The position numbers and the translations under genes were made by a program. From Spongilla lacustris (lineage: Eukaryota; Porifera; Demospongiae; Spongillida; Spongillidae): a stretch of 64,000 nt of DNA. The notes beneath the pieces are model-generated. The model saw only the letters and a list, made by a program, of their open reading frames with translations. It ran no database searches and was not told the origin of the DNA. The stretch is taken from contig OX442432.1 in assembly GCA_949361645.1 (NCBI GenBank), positions 1,926,674-1,990,673 on the forward strand, given 5' to 3'. This document shows, piece after piece, positions 48,416 through 59,096 of the stretch (the stretch's first letter is position 1; each line of letters begins with the position of its first letter).

Positions 48416-51400
48416 CTGTGTACAATGGAGAGGGGTTCTTAGGGGGGGGAACAGGATGATGTAACATTTGGAGGCAAGCACATGTACATGTAGGTGTATG
48501 TACATACAAAGGGACTGATCTCGAGCAGCTGTTTGTGTGATAGGAAAATCAATACACACTGACTGCATGCATATTGCGTGTGATGATTGCACGGTATGTA
48601 CAGAGTGTATACGTACATGTACTGTATCCATGTCAGCACATGCACATGCGCACATGTGTGTCTACACTGCGGTATTTATACATCAGTACATGTACATGTG
48701 TGTTTCTACTCAAGGGATTAGTCCCCAAAACTTGGTGTCATAGGAGTGGGATATTGCCCATAAGGGTTTATCTGTATGGAGAAGCTCTGAGCACTGCCTC
48801 AGATAGGCAAAGGTGATTTGTCGGATATGTGAGAACGTTTGAAAATAGAGTATCAGCAGTATTTTAAGTGGCTGATGGCAAGGACGATGCTCTGAGCAAG
48901 TCAAGTTAGCCATATTTTGGAGAATAGTTGGGCCTAAAGGTCAACATATGAAACAATGAGGTTTGCCAACGAACAGGAACCTACTAAGTGGTGCACATGT
49001 AGTGTGCCTGAACCTACTAAGTGGTGCACATGTAGTGTGCCTGAACCTACTAAGTGGTGCACATGTAGTGTGCCTGAACCTACTAAGTGGTGCACATGTA
49101 GTGTGCCTGAACCTACTAAGTGGTGCACATGTAGTGTGCCTGAACCTACTAAGTGGTGCACATGTAGTGTGCCTGAACCTACTAAGTGGTGCACATGTAG
49201 TGTGCCTGAACCTACTAAGTGGTGCACATGTAGTGTGCCTGAACCTACTAAGTGGTGCACATGTAGTGTGCCTGAACCTACTAAGTGGTGCACATGTAGT
49301 GTGCCTGAACCTACTAAGTGGTGCACATGTAGTGTGCCTGAACCTACTAAGTGGTGCACATGTAGTGTGCCTGAAATTGAATGCACTGACTGCACTAGAA
49401 GAACTAGCAGAAATGTGGCAAGGGACAAGTTCTTTCAAGCACAACAAGAAGGCCAGAGTGTGGACCAATTTGTGATGGAAACAAGTGAATGAGTGAGTTT
49501 GGTTCCTTAAAAGACAATTTATGCATTGATTAGGGTAGAAGAATGTTGGAGGCGGAGATAAACCGATACGCTTGTTACAAGTAATGGAGTCTACAGCGAT
49601 TGGCTTGCAAATGTTAGCTGGTCCAGGTGCAGAGAATAAGGGAAGAAGTGGCAGTGGGTAAGCAGAGGGTGTCAAGCAGAGGGTGGGTGTGCCACAAAGG
49701 CAAGGGAACAAGAGAGCCAGTCAGTCAGGAGGTAGAGATGGCAGAAGTGGCAGTCCAGTTGGATCCCCTTTTGGATCATGTTCAAGGTGTGGTAGGACAC
49801 AGCGTCCTGCATTTGGTCAACAATGTCAGGAAGAAACCATTCTGCGAGAGTGTGCACTTCAGCTGATATTTGAACCCATCTAGTGGAGGACAGTGAAGAA
49901 GACAGGTCTGGAGCAACACCATTCCGAGCTCCAGCTCTCCATAGAAGAGTTGGAGAAGAAGCTGGAGGCTCAGCTTCCTGTAGTAGTCAATGGACGTGAG
50001 CAAACACTGGAATTCAAACTAGATACAGCAGCATTCTGAAATTTGCTGGCTTTCAGGGATTTCCAGAAGCTTCTTCAACAAAGTAGCACGATGTATGATG
50101 GTACTGTGAAGTGCTCTCAGGGCACATGTAAGTGTCAGGTGCACCTGGTTAGTAGACATGAGGAATCAATCTCACTAACCTTGGAGATGCTTGGAGACCA
50201 AGCACCACACATTGTAGCGCCACAACCACTAAGAGCCAGTTATCTCAAGAGGCTGCACACACTAGCCACATGGGTCAGGGGAATCAACCTTGTGAAGAAT
50301 CAAGGATGCACTGTGTACTAGCCAAAGAAATCAAGCACTGCTTACAAGGAATAGTTTGCAAGGCATGGTATCCCTGAGGCAGTGCAAGGCATGGTATCCA
50401 TGAGGTGAGTGCAATGCATGGTATCCCTGAGGCAGTGCAAGGCATGGTATCCCTGAGGTGAGTGCAAGGCATGGTATCCCTGAGGTAGTGCAAGGTATGG
50501 TATCCCTGAGGTGAGTGCAAGGTATGGTATCCCTGAGGCAGTGCAATGCATGGTATCCCTGAGGCAGTGCAAGGCATGGTATCCCTGAGGTGAGTGCAAG
50601 GCATGGTATCCCTGAGGCAGTGCAAGGTATGGTATCCCTGAGGTGAGTGCAAGGTATGGTATCCCTGAGGCTATGCAAGGCATGGTATCCCTGAGGCAGT
50701 GCAATGCATGGTATCCCTGAGGCAGTGCAATGCATGGTATCCCTGAGGCAGTGCAAGGCATGGTATCCCTGAGGCAGTGCAAGGCATGGTATCCCTGAGG
50801 CAGTGCAAGGCATGGTATCCCTGAGGTGAGTGCACACCGATGGAGCCTCAGTTCCTGTCGCATGAGTATGGGAAATTTGTTGGATCATGGGAGTTTGATC
50901 ACTCAGCGCCTGTACCTTACCATAGCCAGACAAACGGGAAAGCCGCAGCTGTACACTACCACAACATGCAGGAAGATACTCCAGCTCATCCAAAAGAAAA
51001 TAATCTAGCCACGAAATCCCAAAACAACTCTGGGGTAAATTTGTTTTACTCCAAAAGAGAGGACTGCTACATTGTAAGTATTTCTTTTTTGTTGTTGTTA
51101 AAATTTCATACTCTGACCCCAGCTACATGTATTATTATGGTAAAGATTGCGGAGAAACTGCTGAAAAGGAGTCACGATCTTTATCTCCTATTGTGGACTT
51201 GGGCAACAGTTCGGTGTCAGCATTTATTCAGAAGGAGAACAATAAGTGTTGTGACCAAGATTTCTAGTAAGTTGGCTCCCAGTACCCCATTGGCTCCCAG
51301 TACCCCATTGGCTCCCAGTACCCCATTGGCTCCCAGTACCCCATTGGAGATCTGGGAGAAGACAGAGACAAATACATGTACAGGAGCAAAAGAAACAGGT

Positions 51401-54400
51401 TTGGAAGGAATTTACCTCTATTACAGGTCGGAGAACCAGTACCTGTAAAGAATGTCAAAGCAAAGAAGACCCAGTGGGACAGAGGTGGGACAGAGGTTAC
51501 TGTCTAGATAGTTGGTTCTACAATGTCAAGGTAGAGGGTAAGTTGCTCCATAGAAACAGACAGTTTTTGAAACCCTCCAGGAGCCTGACAGTGGAGCATA
51601 TTTGAGGAATAGACTGACACTAAGCCAGGAGGGCAACTCCAATAGATATTGGAGATGTTATGGGACTAAACGTGATTATGTATTGTAAGTTACATACATG
51701 TAATTTTAGGGACATGTGAGCGGTGCACCATGGTCGTGTGTGTTCAGTTGTTGTGTACACATACATGTAATAACTGCTTGCATCCCTCTTGCTAAGTTTT
51801 TACTCAAGGGGTTAGTCCCCAAAACACGCAGAATGTACATACACGTGTACATGTACATGTACACTGCAGAATTCATGTATATGTATACACTGCAGTATGT
51901 ACATGTATACATGTATACACTGCAGTATGTACATGTATACATGTGTACACTGCAGTATGTACATGTATACATGTGTACACTGCAGTATGTATATGTATAC
52001 ATGTGTACACTGCAGTATGTACATGTATACATGTGTACACTGCAGTATGTACATGTATACATGTGTACACTGCAGTATGTACATGTATACATGCAGTATG
52101 TACACGTATACATGTGTACACTTGTATTGTATGTGGGTACATTCAAACCTGCGTGGTTCTTGATGACAACACTGGAAGCTCCATGGAGATCGGCGTGGAC
52201 ATAAATATCCCCTAAACAGCATACATGTGTGTGTGCATATGCATGTGAGTGTGTACATTGTATGTGCATGTGTGGTTAAGATGTGCCCAGATAAGAGTGT
52301 ACATATATATATATATATATCCATGCTATGCAACTGCACATGTACATGTCCCTGAACGTGTTACCGAAGAGGGTTACATGTCACAGTCCACATTACTGTT
52401 CCCCTCCCATTCCTCCCCTCACTAGAGTCACACACATCTCATCCCAAAACTTTCTCCCCTCCCCTAATTACATGTACATGTACATGTTCTATATCTGTGT
52501 TTTAAAAGTAGTCTTTCCCATTAGGGAAGGAACCATAAGTAGTGCTGGAACATTCCTAGAGAGGATGGAACATATACAAATATGTCCCAACAGTATGGCA
52601 ACATATATGTACACCTCACAAGAGTACTGCAACATACCCTCACAACAGCATTGCAACATACCCTCACAACAGCACTGCAACATACCCTCACAACAGCACT
52701 GCAACATACCCTCACAACAGCACTGCAACATACCCTCACAACAGCACTGCAACATACCCTCACACTGCAACACTCTCACAACAGCACTGCAACATACATG
52801 TACCCTCACAACAGCACTGCAACATACATGTACCCTCACAACAGCACTGCAACATACATGTACCCTCACAACAGCACTGCAACATACATGTACCTCACAA
52901 CAGCACTGCAACATACATGTACCCTCACAACAGCACTGCAACTACATGTACCTCACAACAGCACTGCAACATACATGTACCCTCAAAACAGCACTGCAAC
53001 ATACCCTCACAACAGCACTGCAACATACCCTCACAACAGCACTGTAACATATGTACATGTACACGTACCTTCACTGAAGTATTTCTTGACAATGAGCTCA
53101 TTTTGCTGCTGGTCACGCCCTCCAATCACAAGATAGTTTTCAGAGCTGATAAACCAATAGAACTTCTCGAACCTACATGTACATGTACACGCATGTACGA
53201 AAAGGTGTCAAATCCACACGTGGTGGATTTCCTGTGGGTCAGCTAGTGAAACACCCACCACCTACCAGTGGACCTTTCTCGCTTTTTGTATCTTAGCAAC
53301 AGCCGAAGCTTCCTTTAGCGTCATTTTGGTCTTCCTCTCAGCCGACTTGAATGCCTAAAACAGTGGGGTAGGGATTTGGACTGGGGATGAGTATGATGCA
53401 GCACTACAGCCCACACCTTTTCAGAGGCGTCAAGTGTCCTCTGCTCCTTTGTCGCTGCATGTCTCTTCTGATCATAGTACCTGTGCACACAATGGTGTGT
53501 GTCTCATTACATAATTTAATCCAGCCATAACTACATGCATGTTGTATAAAACTAAATGCATCACAATGGCAAGTACACAAATACACGTATCTTAGCTAAA
53601 TTTTGATTCAGTTATGAACAGCGACATGTACATTTGACTTGCTTATGTTGTGACCACTGAATTTCAAAGCTCATTTCCCATGCATGTGTACCATGCTTAA
53701 GCTGCAATACATTGCAATATACATGTACCTTCGTGCATTGGCATGGGCAGAGAGGGCAAGATCAATGTCCACTTTGGTTCCCTTCTTGCCTTTCTGGAGA
53801 GAAACAGGGTCTGGAACAACACACATACACCAACAGTGCATGCATGTAACCATATGCACATGCACTCATGCATTCAAAAAATGTAATCAAACCTCGCAAA
53901 TCAAGTTGAAATAATGGCATCACATTCAAATTTTATGAGAGGGCTAATATCCAAATAGACTACATGTACATGTACACAAACTAAAGGCCTCTTCATAGTA
54001 GGAAAAACAGGCTGGCTGTAGTAGATCTGTAGCACCAATAGGATAAACAGGCTATACCAGTACTTTTGTAGGATAAACAGGCTACGTTGTTTATGCACAT
54101 GTACCAGTAGGGAAAACAGACTACATGTATATCACTAGGGCAAACAGGCTAGATACCAGCAGGGCAAACAGGCTACACCCGTAGGACAAACAGGCTATAC
54201 CAGTAGGGCAAACAGGCTACACCAGTAGGGCAAACAGGCTATACCAGTAGGACAAACAGGCTACACCAGTAGGGCAAACAGGCTATACCAGTAGGGCAAA
54301 TAGGCTATACCAGTAGGACAAACAGGCTACACCAGTAGGACAAACAGGCTACACCAGTAGGACAAACAGGCTACACCAGTAGGACAAACAGGCTACACCA

Positions 54401-56232
54401 GTAGGACAAACAGGCTACACCAGTAGGGCAAACAGGCTACACCAGTAGGACAAACAGGCTATACCAGTAGGGCAAACAGGCTATACCTGTAGGGCAAACA
54501 GGCTGACCTTCTTCTTCTTCTTGCCTTGCATTTCCCTCTCTTCCTCTGGCTCCACCCCCTCCTCCTCTCCCTCCTCCCCTATCCCCATCAGCAGCAGTGT
54601 GATCTCATTGGTCTGCAGCTTCAGGCCTTGGATTGCCATGGCAACAGGGTCTCCCCTGGCCTGGGCATCCTTCAGCAGCAGTTCTATGTCCCCCCAGTCC
54701 ATGGCACTGGCTATAGCACTGCGGATGACCAGGCAGGCTGCCTCTACAAGGTCCACGTTCAGCTCTATCAGATTTGCTTTGGCAGCATCCTCCTCCTGTG
54801 GGAAGGGGGTGTCCCTCACTTGATTACAGGTGACTTAAGGGGACCACCACCGTGATTACATAGGGTGATGATCCTTTAAGAGGTTAAATGTTTCCATGAC
54901 TACACATACACAGTACACGTACACACAGTACAGGTATATGTACATATACAAGGTCTCTACAGTGGAACTTCTCAAATGTAGCTACCATTGGGACCCACCT
55001 AAAGTGATCAACTTGTTGGACATGTTCCCAAAATATTAGTGGAAAGAAGTTAAAACAGTAATAAAGGGTGCTGTCATGGGTAGGAAAGTAAACTGTCCAA
55101 CCAGGCTGGTTATCCCTTCTGCAGATGAGAATGCCTATTGAATTCAGTACTGCTTATGTGAAGCAAAATATGCCTGCATTTATGGTACAATTGCAAATAC
55201 ATGTATAGGATGAAATACATGTACATGTAGCTCCCCGGCCCTGTCTTGTACATGTAATGACTGCTTTATTAATATTGTAATAAAGCAGACATTTGAATTT
55301 ATTTGACCATTCTATATTTGTATATATACACATACTTTACAACTTATGATGCACATGTACTAAAGGGACATTAGAATAGAAGGTCCACATTTCAGGAGTT
55401 CCTAATGTACATGTACAATGTATGTAAGTCGATAGATTTTCAATTGGGGAACCCAATAGTATCAGATGTCCATATTTCAAGTGGCCACCTATACCCTATC
55501 CCACCTACTCATAATGATGTGCCCACCCAACCATTATGGTGTGGTCACCTGCGCCATCTTCAGAGCACTAATCCTCTTCTGATGGTCAGACTTGATGAAC
55601 TCAAGCTTCTTCAAAGCTCCTTTTTGCTGTCTCACACATACTACACATGAAATACACGGTGTAACCAAAATAAGCCAACTCACAATCTGCAGTGCCTTCA
55701 CATCCTGTTTCTGACTAGTTTTCACAGAAAAGAAGTGATCAACAGCCTGTGACAGCAGAGGAGAGTATGTACATCTACATGTATGTGTAAACTTTGACAT
55801 CTTTTGGAATGGATTATAAGCGATCAGAATCTTGGTTATAGTATTATTCTGTATGCATGACATGTGTCTGTATGTTACATGTACCATAGAGTACCGCATA
55901 TAACCCCTGCCCCTATTAAAAAGGCTCGTGTTTAAACGAGCATATCGACCTAATCATGAACACAGCTGTGCATGCTATTCTTTAAAAAAAAATCCTGTTT
56001 GAGCATCAGTTCTTTCCTGAAATGTTGAAACAGGTATGCGGAAGCTTTTAACATTTACAAAGGATACATGTACATGTATGCTCGTTTAAAAATGAGCCAT
56101 TTTTTCTGGTGGGGGTGGAGATGTTATATACATGTATGGTACTCTATAGTACTTGTGTGATGGTTTCTGTCGGACCACCCCATTTATTTACATGTACATG
56201 TATATTGGATGACAATAAAACCCAATCACTCA

Positions 56233-56311
<79 letters not shown>

Positions 56312-59096
56312 ACAAGTAAGGGTTACAAGTGACAAAGATTTGTATCAGGAGGTACACGTAGTAGAGTGGATAAGGGTCATATGAGGCTAAGGTCAAAGGG
56401 GTGTGGTTACGACACAGGTGAGTTGACAGATGTGGGATTAAAAGCAAACCTGGTTGAACGTGCTGTATTCAACGTAGGTTGTTTTTTCATGCTGTCTGAA
56501 CAACATTGGATGAAACTCTAGATTGCTAAAAGAAACAAAGCATCCTAATCATGCATCCACTCCAAGGGAAATCCCCTTACGTTATAATGTCTCCAGTCTC
56601 CCCAGTCGTAGCCTGACTATCTCCAAGCTGTGGAGCCATCTCTCGCTTCTGAATAACAATCCCCTGTCGTAAAATGAAAGCAACATGGTACACTGCCATG
56701 GCAACACAACATGGTACACTGCCATGGCAACACAACATGGTACACTGCCATGGCAACACAACATGGTACACTGCCATGGCAACACAACATGGTACACTGC
56801 CATGGCAACACAACATGGTATACTGCCATGGCAACACAACAGCCACCTTGCAAGGGCTTGTTTTCATCTTGCTAAACAGTATATCAGCTTCCTTGAAGGC
56901 AGCCACCAGACTATCCATGTCTGCCAATGTGGATACAGTAGATAAGGAAATGTAATTACTTTCAATATCTTACAGATTAAAGTGGTTAGATAATTATTAG
57001 TGCTACTGTATATACAATTTGATTGCAAAAGTGGAGCTTACATGTACTGTTGTACAAGCAAGATCTCACCAGGGTTCTATTTTGAAGAGGCAAATTATTT
57101 TTGATCCAAACGCATTTCACTTTAGAAACATAGAACCATACATGCTTAGAAAACAGTACTCTAAATACCTACATGTACCTACATACATGTACTACCATAA
57201 CATGGGCATGCACCTCCCCTATGGGTACCCCTCCGCTCTAGATGGATAGACCACACCCACATGGGCACACCCCACCCTTCATTACCCATCCATTACCCTT
57301 TTCAGCACTGAAGCCTGTTCCCAGCTTAGCGTTCTCGCTGATGCCAGCCCCCAGGAGGCAGTGGGTGAGCAGGGGGGTGCCGTACACTGCAGGGGGCGGG
57401 GACACTCCATACAACAGCCATAGAAATGCACCAAACATACCAAAATGAGGGTTGAGCACATGTTTCAGCTGGTCCCCAGGCTTAGCTTCTGCAAGGATTG
57501 CTCTCAGTCTGATGAGAGGAGAGCTGTTACTTGGCTACACACAAACACGTAAACTTGCGTGTGTCATGCAATACTATTGATAAATCACACATGTGAGAGT
57601 ATGAGAGTATAATGTGTAGAATCGACTCACTAAGGTAGCAAATGCGTTGGACTGACTAGAATTGCGAAAAGACTCATTACGGAACATGTCATACATGTAC
57701 AAGTTGTGGTCATACACACAGCCCTGTGGTATATGAGGAGTGGTACACACAGCCCTACGGTGTATAAGGAGTGTACTGGTACACACAGCCCTGTGGTGTA
57801 TGAGGAGTGCACTGGTACACACAGCCCTGTGGTGTATGAGGAGTGCACTGGTACACACAGCCCTGTGGTGTATGAGCAGTGTACTGGTACACACAGCCAT
57901 GTGGTGTATGAGCAGTGTACTGGTACAGACAGCCCTGTGGTGTATGAGGAGTGTACTGGTACACACAGCCCTGTGGTGTATGAGGAGTGTACTGGTATAC
58001 ACAGCCCTGTGGTGTAAGAGCAGTGTACTGGTACACACAGCCCTGTGGTGTATGAGGAGTGCACTGGTATACACAGCCCTGTGGTGTAAGAGCAGTGTAC
58101 TGGTACACACAGCCCTGTGGTGTATGAGCAGTGTACTGGTACACACAGCCCTGTGGTGTATGTGGAGTGTACTGGCACAGACAGCCCTGTTGGTGTATGA
58201 GGAGTGTACTGGTACACACAGCCCTGTGGTGTAGCATGATTGGGTGGGTACTCACTGGTCTGGTGTGGGTGTTGGCTGTTCATTCTTCACAGAGTCCAGT
58301 GCAAACGTCTCTCTCACTGCATACCTGACATCAGTGTCTGCATCAGTCCTGGTGCGAAGCAAGCTCAGAATTGTGTAAGCATTGTCTGTTAGTATCACAT
58401 TGCCCTGGAATGGAGAGATGCATAATAAGGCACCTCTACAAAAATACCCTGGAATGGAGAGATGCACCGCGTCTCAATGCCCACCCAATTCCACACCTAC
58501 TTCACTAACCCTATCATAAAGTTCAATGACCAGGTGGTATGTGCCTTCCCCAGACCCAAACTGAAGGTCCACCACTCTGTCCACTCCAAGCTGGGTTATG
58601 GCTGTCAGCCTGCGCGTCCTCAGGTGCTTGCGACACTGCACACGTGATGAAGGTCATGTACATGTACATGCATAATAACACATTGAACTTGTGAAGTGTG
58701 CCTCTCCGGTGCGCTTACGTTACCTTCATCGCAAAACCCGAGGGCTGCATGCTCTTTGGCCATTCGAATTCCGTGGTGTGCATGCGACATCCCGACTCGA
58801 AAAGCAAAACCGCTTTCTCGTCTGGCCTGTAGTGTAACGGGCGTATGCAGCGTATCCGTGCATGGTAATGGCTGAAATCTTCGCTGTTTGACAGGGCCAC
58901 ATGCACACATACCTCGCGAACTTGATTAAGTACGTTTTCTGGTCAATATCGTACACGTTTGCGGCTCGCATCCCGACCAACCTAGTTGACGTAACGCTGA
59001 GAATGGCATGGCATGTGAAAAAAAATCCTGAACTTGCCTGCTCCTTAGGTCGTGAAGAACCGCAAACAAATCTACAGTCGTGAACCGTTCCTTCAT
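41649..59096 (-). CDS. NEMF: NEMF / Rqc2 / Caliban ribosome-associated quality control factor, complete, 35 exons
   Basis: Binds the 60S-peptidyl-tRNA complex after ribosome splitting, recruits Listerin and directs C-terminal (CAT) tailing in the cytosol. Exons 5'-3': 59096-59038, 58981-58913, 58826-58724, 58635-58510, 58404-58256, 57508-57441, 57386-57297, 56920-56847, 56663-56581, 56525-56450, 55746-55684, 55626-55549, 54795-54508, 53793-53729, 53480-53417, 53354-53266, 53172-53069, 52211-52149, 48415-48303, 47501-47444, 47382-47324, 47005-46928, 46556-46466, 46235-46107, 46056-45979, 45927-45881, 44644-44557, 44450-44409, 44066-43989, 43617-42991, 42645-42574, 42430-42324, 42071-42028, 41852-41773, 41705-41649. 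All junctions keep phase except 24/25, where the boundary is uncertain. About 1186 codons (human 1076). The start [10 protein letters not shown] matches the family N-terminus; the end is [12 protein letters not shown]. Confidence 0.95.
41885..42020. repeat. 33-bp minisatellite in NEMF intron 33
   Basis: Four copies of ACCAATAGGCAAACAGGTCA-GGGTCTGGTGACC between exons 33 and 34, filling most of the 175-nt intron. Confidence 0.9.
43120..43375 (-). repeat. Coding 27-bp minisatellite in NEMF exon 30 (EEGQERKAG repeats)
   Basis: About nine copies of a 9-residue unit (EEGQERKAG and variants [18 protein letters not shown]). The unit length is a multiple of three, so copy-number changes keep the frame. 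It lies in the disordered acidic linker before NFACT-C. Confidence 0.92.
43691..43985. repeat. ~19-bp CTCCCACCACTCCCTCACT minisatellite in NEMF intron 29
   Basis: About fifteen imperfect pyrimidine-rich units; on the gene strand they are purine-rich and begin close to the exon 29 donor. Confidence 0.88.
44275..44385. repeat. ~22-bp minisatellite in NEMF intron 28
   Basis: Five copies of ACCAGTACCCCATGTACCCAT type. Confidence 0.88.
44700..44880. repeat. 31-bp minisatellite in NEMF intron 26
   Basis: About six copies of a unit with GGTGTACACCCTCATCATCA and TGCCCATATAA. A second, CT-rich array (CTCCCTCCACCCTCACCTTA) follows in the same intron at 45198-45310. Confidence 0.88.
46245..46340. repeat. 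~27-bp minisatellite in NEMF intron 23
   Basis: Three to four copies of CCACTGACCACCTCTGGTCC-CCATACC, followed by degenerate relatives to ~46450. Confidence 0.8.
46575..46700. repeat. (CA)n-type microsatellite in NEMF intron 22
   Basis: CACACA/CATGCACACG alternation over ~125 bp. Confidence 0.92.
47660..48185. repeat. 17-bp minisatellite, ~30 copies, in NEMF intron 19
   Basis: The unit GTAGGAGCACCACACAT is repeated with a few G/A and C/G variants (GTAAGAG, GAGCAGC). It is open in all three minus-strand frames ([16 protein letters not shown] peptides), which are artefacts of a 17-bp unit lacking stops. Confidence 0.95.
48980..49375. repeat. 33-bp minisatellite, 12 near-identical copies, in NEMF intron 18
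   Basis: The unit encodes [11 protein letters not shown] in one forward frame, is stop-free in several frames, and contains GCACATGTAG. Copies are almost without mismatches, so the array is young or homogenised. Its 3' end runs in frame into gag-like sequence. Confidence 0.95.
50350..50832. repeat. 26-bp minisatellite inside the gypsy remnant
   Basis: About eighteen copies of GCAAGGCATGGTATCCCTGA-GGCAGT, with GGTGAGT variants. It lies between the protease-like and integrase-like fragments. Confidence 0.93.
51275..51346. repeat. 18-bp repeat, four copies
   Basis: CTCCCAGTACCCCATTGG repeated four times without change, within the retroelement remnant. Confidence 0.92.
51850..52110. repeat. 30-bp ACATGT-based minisatellite in NEMF intron 18
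   Basis: About eight copies of ACATGTATACATGTGTACAC-TGCAGTATGT. The array ends ~40 bp from the exon 18 donor. Confidence 0.93.
52149..55746 (-). CDS. NEMF: NEMF coiled-coil and first part of NFACT-R (DUF814) exons
   Basis: Exons 11-18: [18 protein letters not shown] begins the coiled-coil arm, [19 protein letters not shown] and [20 protein letters not shown] follow, then an acidic/lysine patch ([17 protein letters not shown]), [59 protein letters not shown] and [19 protein letters not shown]. The last motif is the core of the NFACT-R domain shared with bacterial RqcH. Confidence 0.93.
52620..53045. repeat. 24/30-bp minisatellite in NEMF intron 17
   Basis: Two unit forms are interspersed: a 24-bp ATACCCTCACAACAGCACTG-CAAC and a 30-bp form identical except for an inserted CATGTA after ATA. 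About seventeen copies in total. Confidence 0.93.
54095..54506. repeat. 22-bp minisatellite reaching the splice donor of NEMF exon 13
   Basis: About nineteen copies of AGGACAAACAGGCTACACCA-GT (variants AGGGCAAACAGGCTATACC). The last unit, GGGCAAACAGGCTGAC, ends at the exon 13 boundary; on the gene strand it supplies the donor GTCAGCC. Confidence 0.93.
55881..56152. mobile_element. Foldback MITE in NEMF intron 10
   Basis: Imperfect inverse halves: GTACCATAGAGTACC...GGCTCGTGTTTAAACGAGCA on the left, TGCTCGTTTAAAAATGAGCC...GGTACTCTATAGTAC on the right. No coding capacity. Confidence 0.75.
56233..56308. repeat. (CA)n microsatellite in NEMF intron 10
   Basis: An uninterrupted run of about 38 CA repeats. 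Confidence 0.97.
56450..59096 (-). CDS. NEMF: NEMF NFACT-N domain exons
   Basis: Exons 1-10. [37 protein letters not shown] and [18 protein letters not shown] match the NFACT-N fold. By my exon sum, Asp96 and Arg97 (in LGVDRVVD) fall at exactly the numbering of the human D96/R97 pair implicated in tRNA recruitment and CAT tailing, so the activity is probably conserved. Intron 1 starts with GC (CAG|GCAAGT, genomic 59037-59032), a GC-AG intron. The continuation is [51 protein letters not shown] and [11 protein letters not shown]. Confidence 0.93.
56683..56840. repeat. 26-bp minisatellite filling NEMF intron 8
   Basis: Six copies of ACATGGTACACTGCCATGGC-AACACA occupy almost the entire 183-nt intron. 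Each unit contains the self-complementary TGCCATGGCA. Confidence 0.95.
57700..58238. repeat. 36-bp minisatellite in NEMF intron 5
   Basis: About fourteen copies of GGTACACACAGCCCTGTGGT-GTATGAGGAGTGTACT, stop-poor in several frames on both strands. Confidence 0.95.

Larger units (their letters stand above)
49376..51600 (+). pseudogene. Decayed Ty3/gypsy-like LTR retroelement remnant (gag, protease, integrase pieces)
   Basis: Fragments in order: gag-like [20 protein letters not shown] (49425-49490), a damaged zinc-knuckle region [16 protein letters not shown] (~49770-49830), a protease-like [20 protein letters not shown] (~49975-50035), integrase-like [17 protein letters not shown] and [12 protein letters not shown] (50866-50955), and the integrase C-terminal [16 protein letters not shown] near 51515. 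Most of the polymerase is missing, replaced by a 26-bp minisatellite. Stops and frame changes make it inactive. It lies antisense inside NEMF intron 18. No LTRs were identified. Confidence 0.65.

Noticed and set aside
50284..50993. ORFs with [19 protein letters not shown] repeats
   Set aside because: Product of the 26-bp minisatellite; open in three frames.
51706..52339. ORFs rich in YMYTCVHC on both strands
   Set aside because: Translation of the 30-bp ACATGT array; only the 52149-52211 piece ([13 protein letters not shown]) is coding, as a NEMF exon.
57574..58283. ORFs with [15 protein letters not shown] repeats on both strands
   Set aside because: Product of the 36-bp minisatellite within NEMF intron 5.
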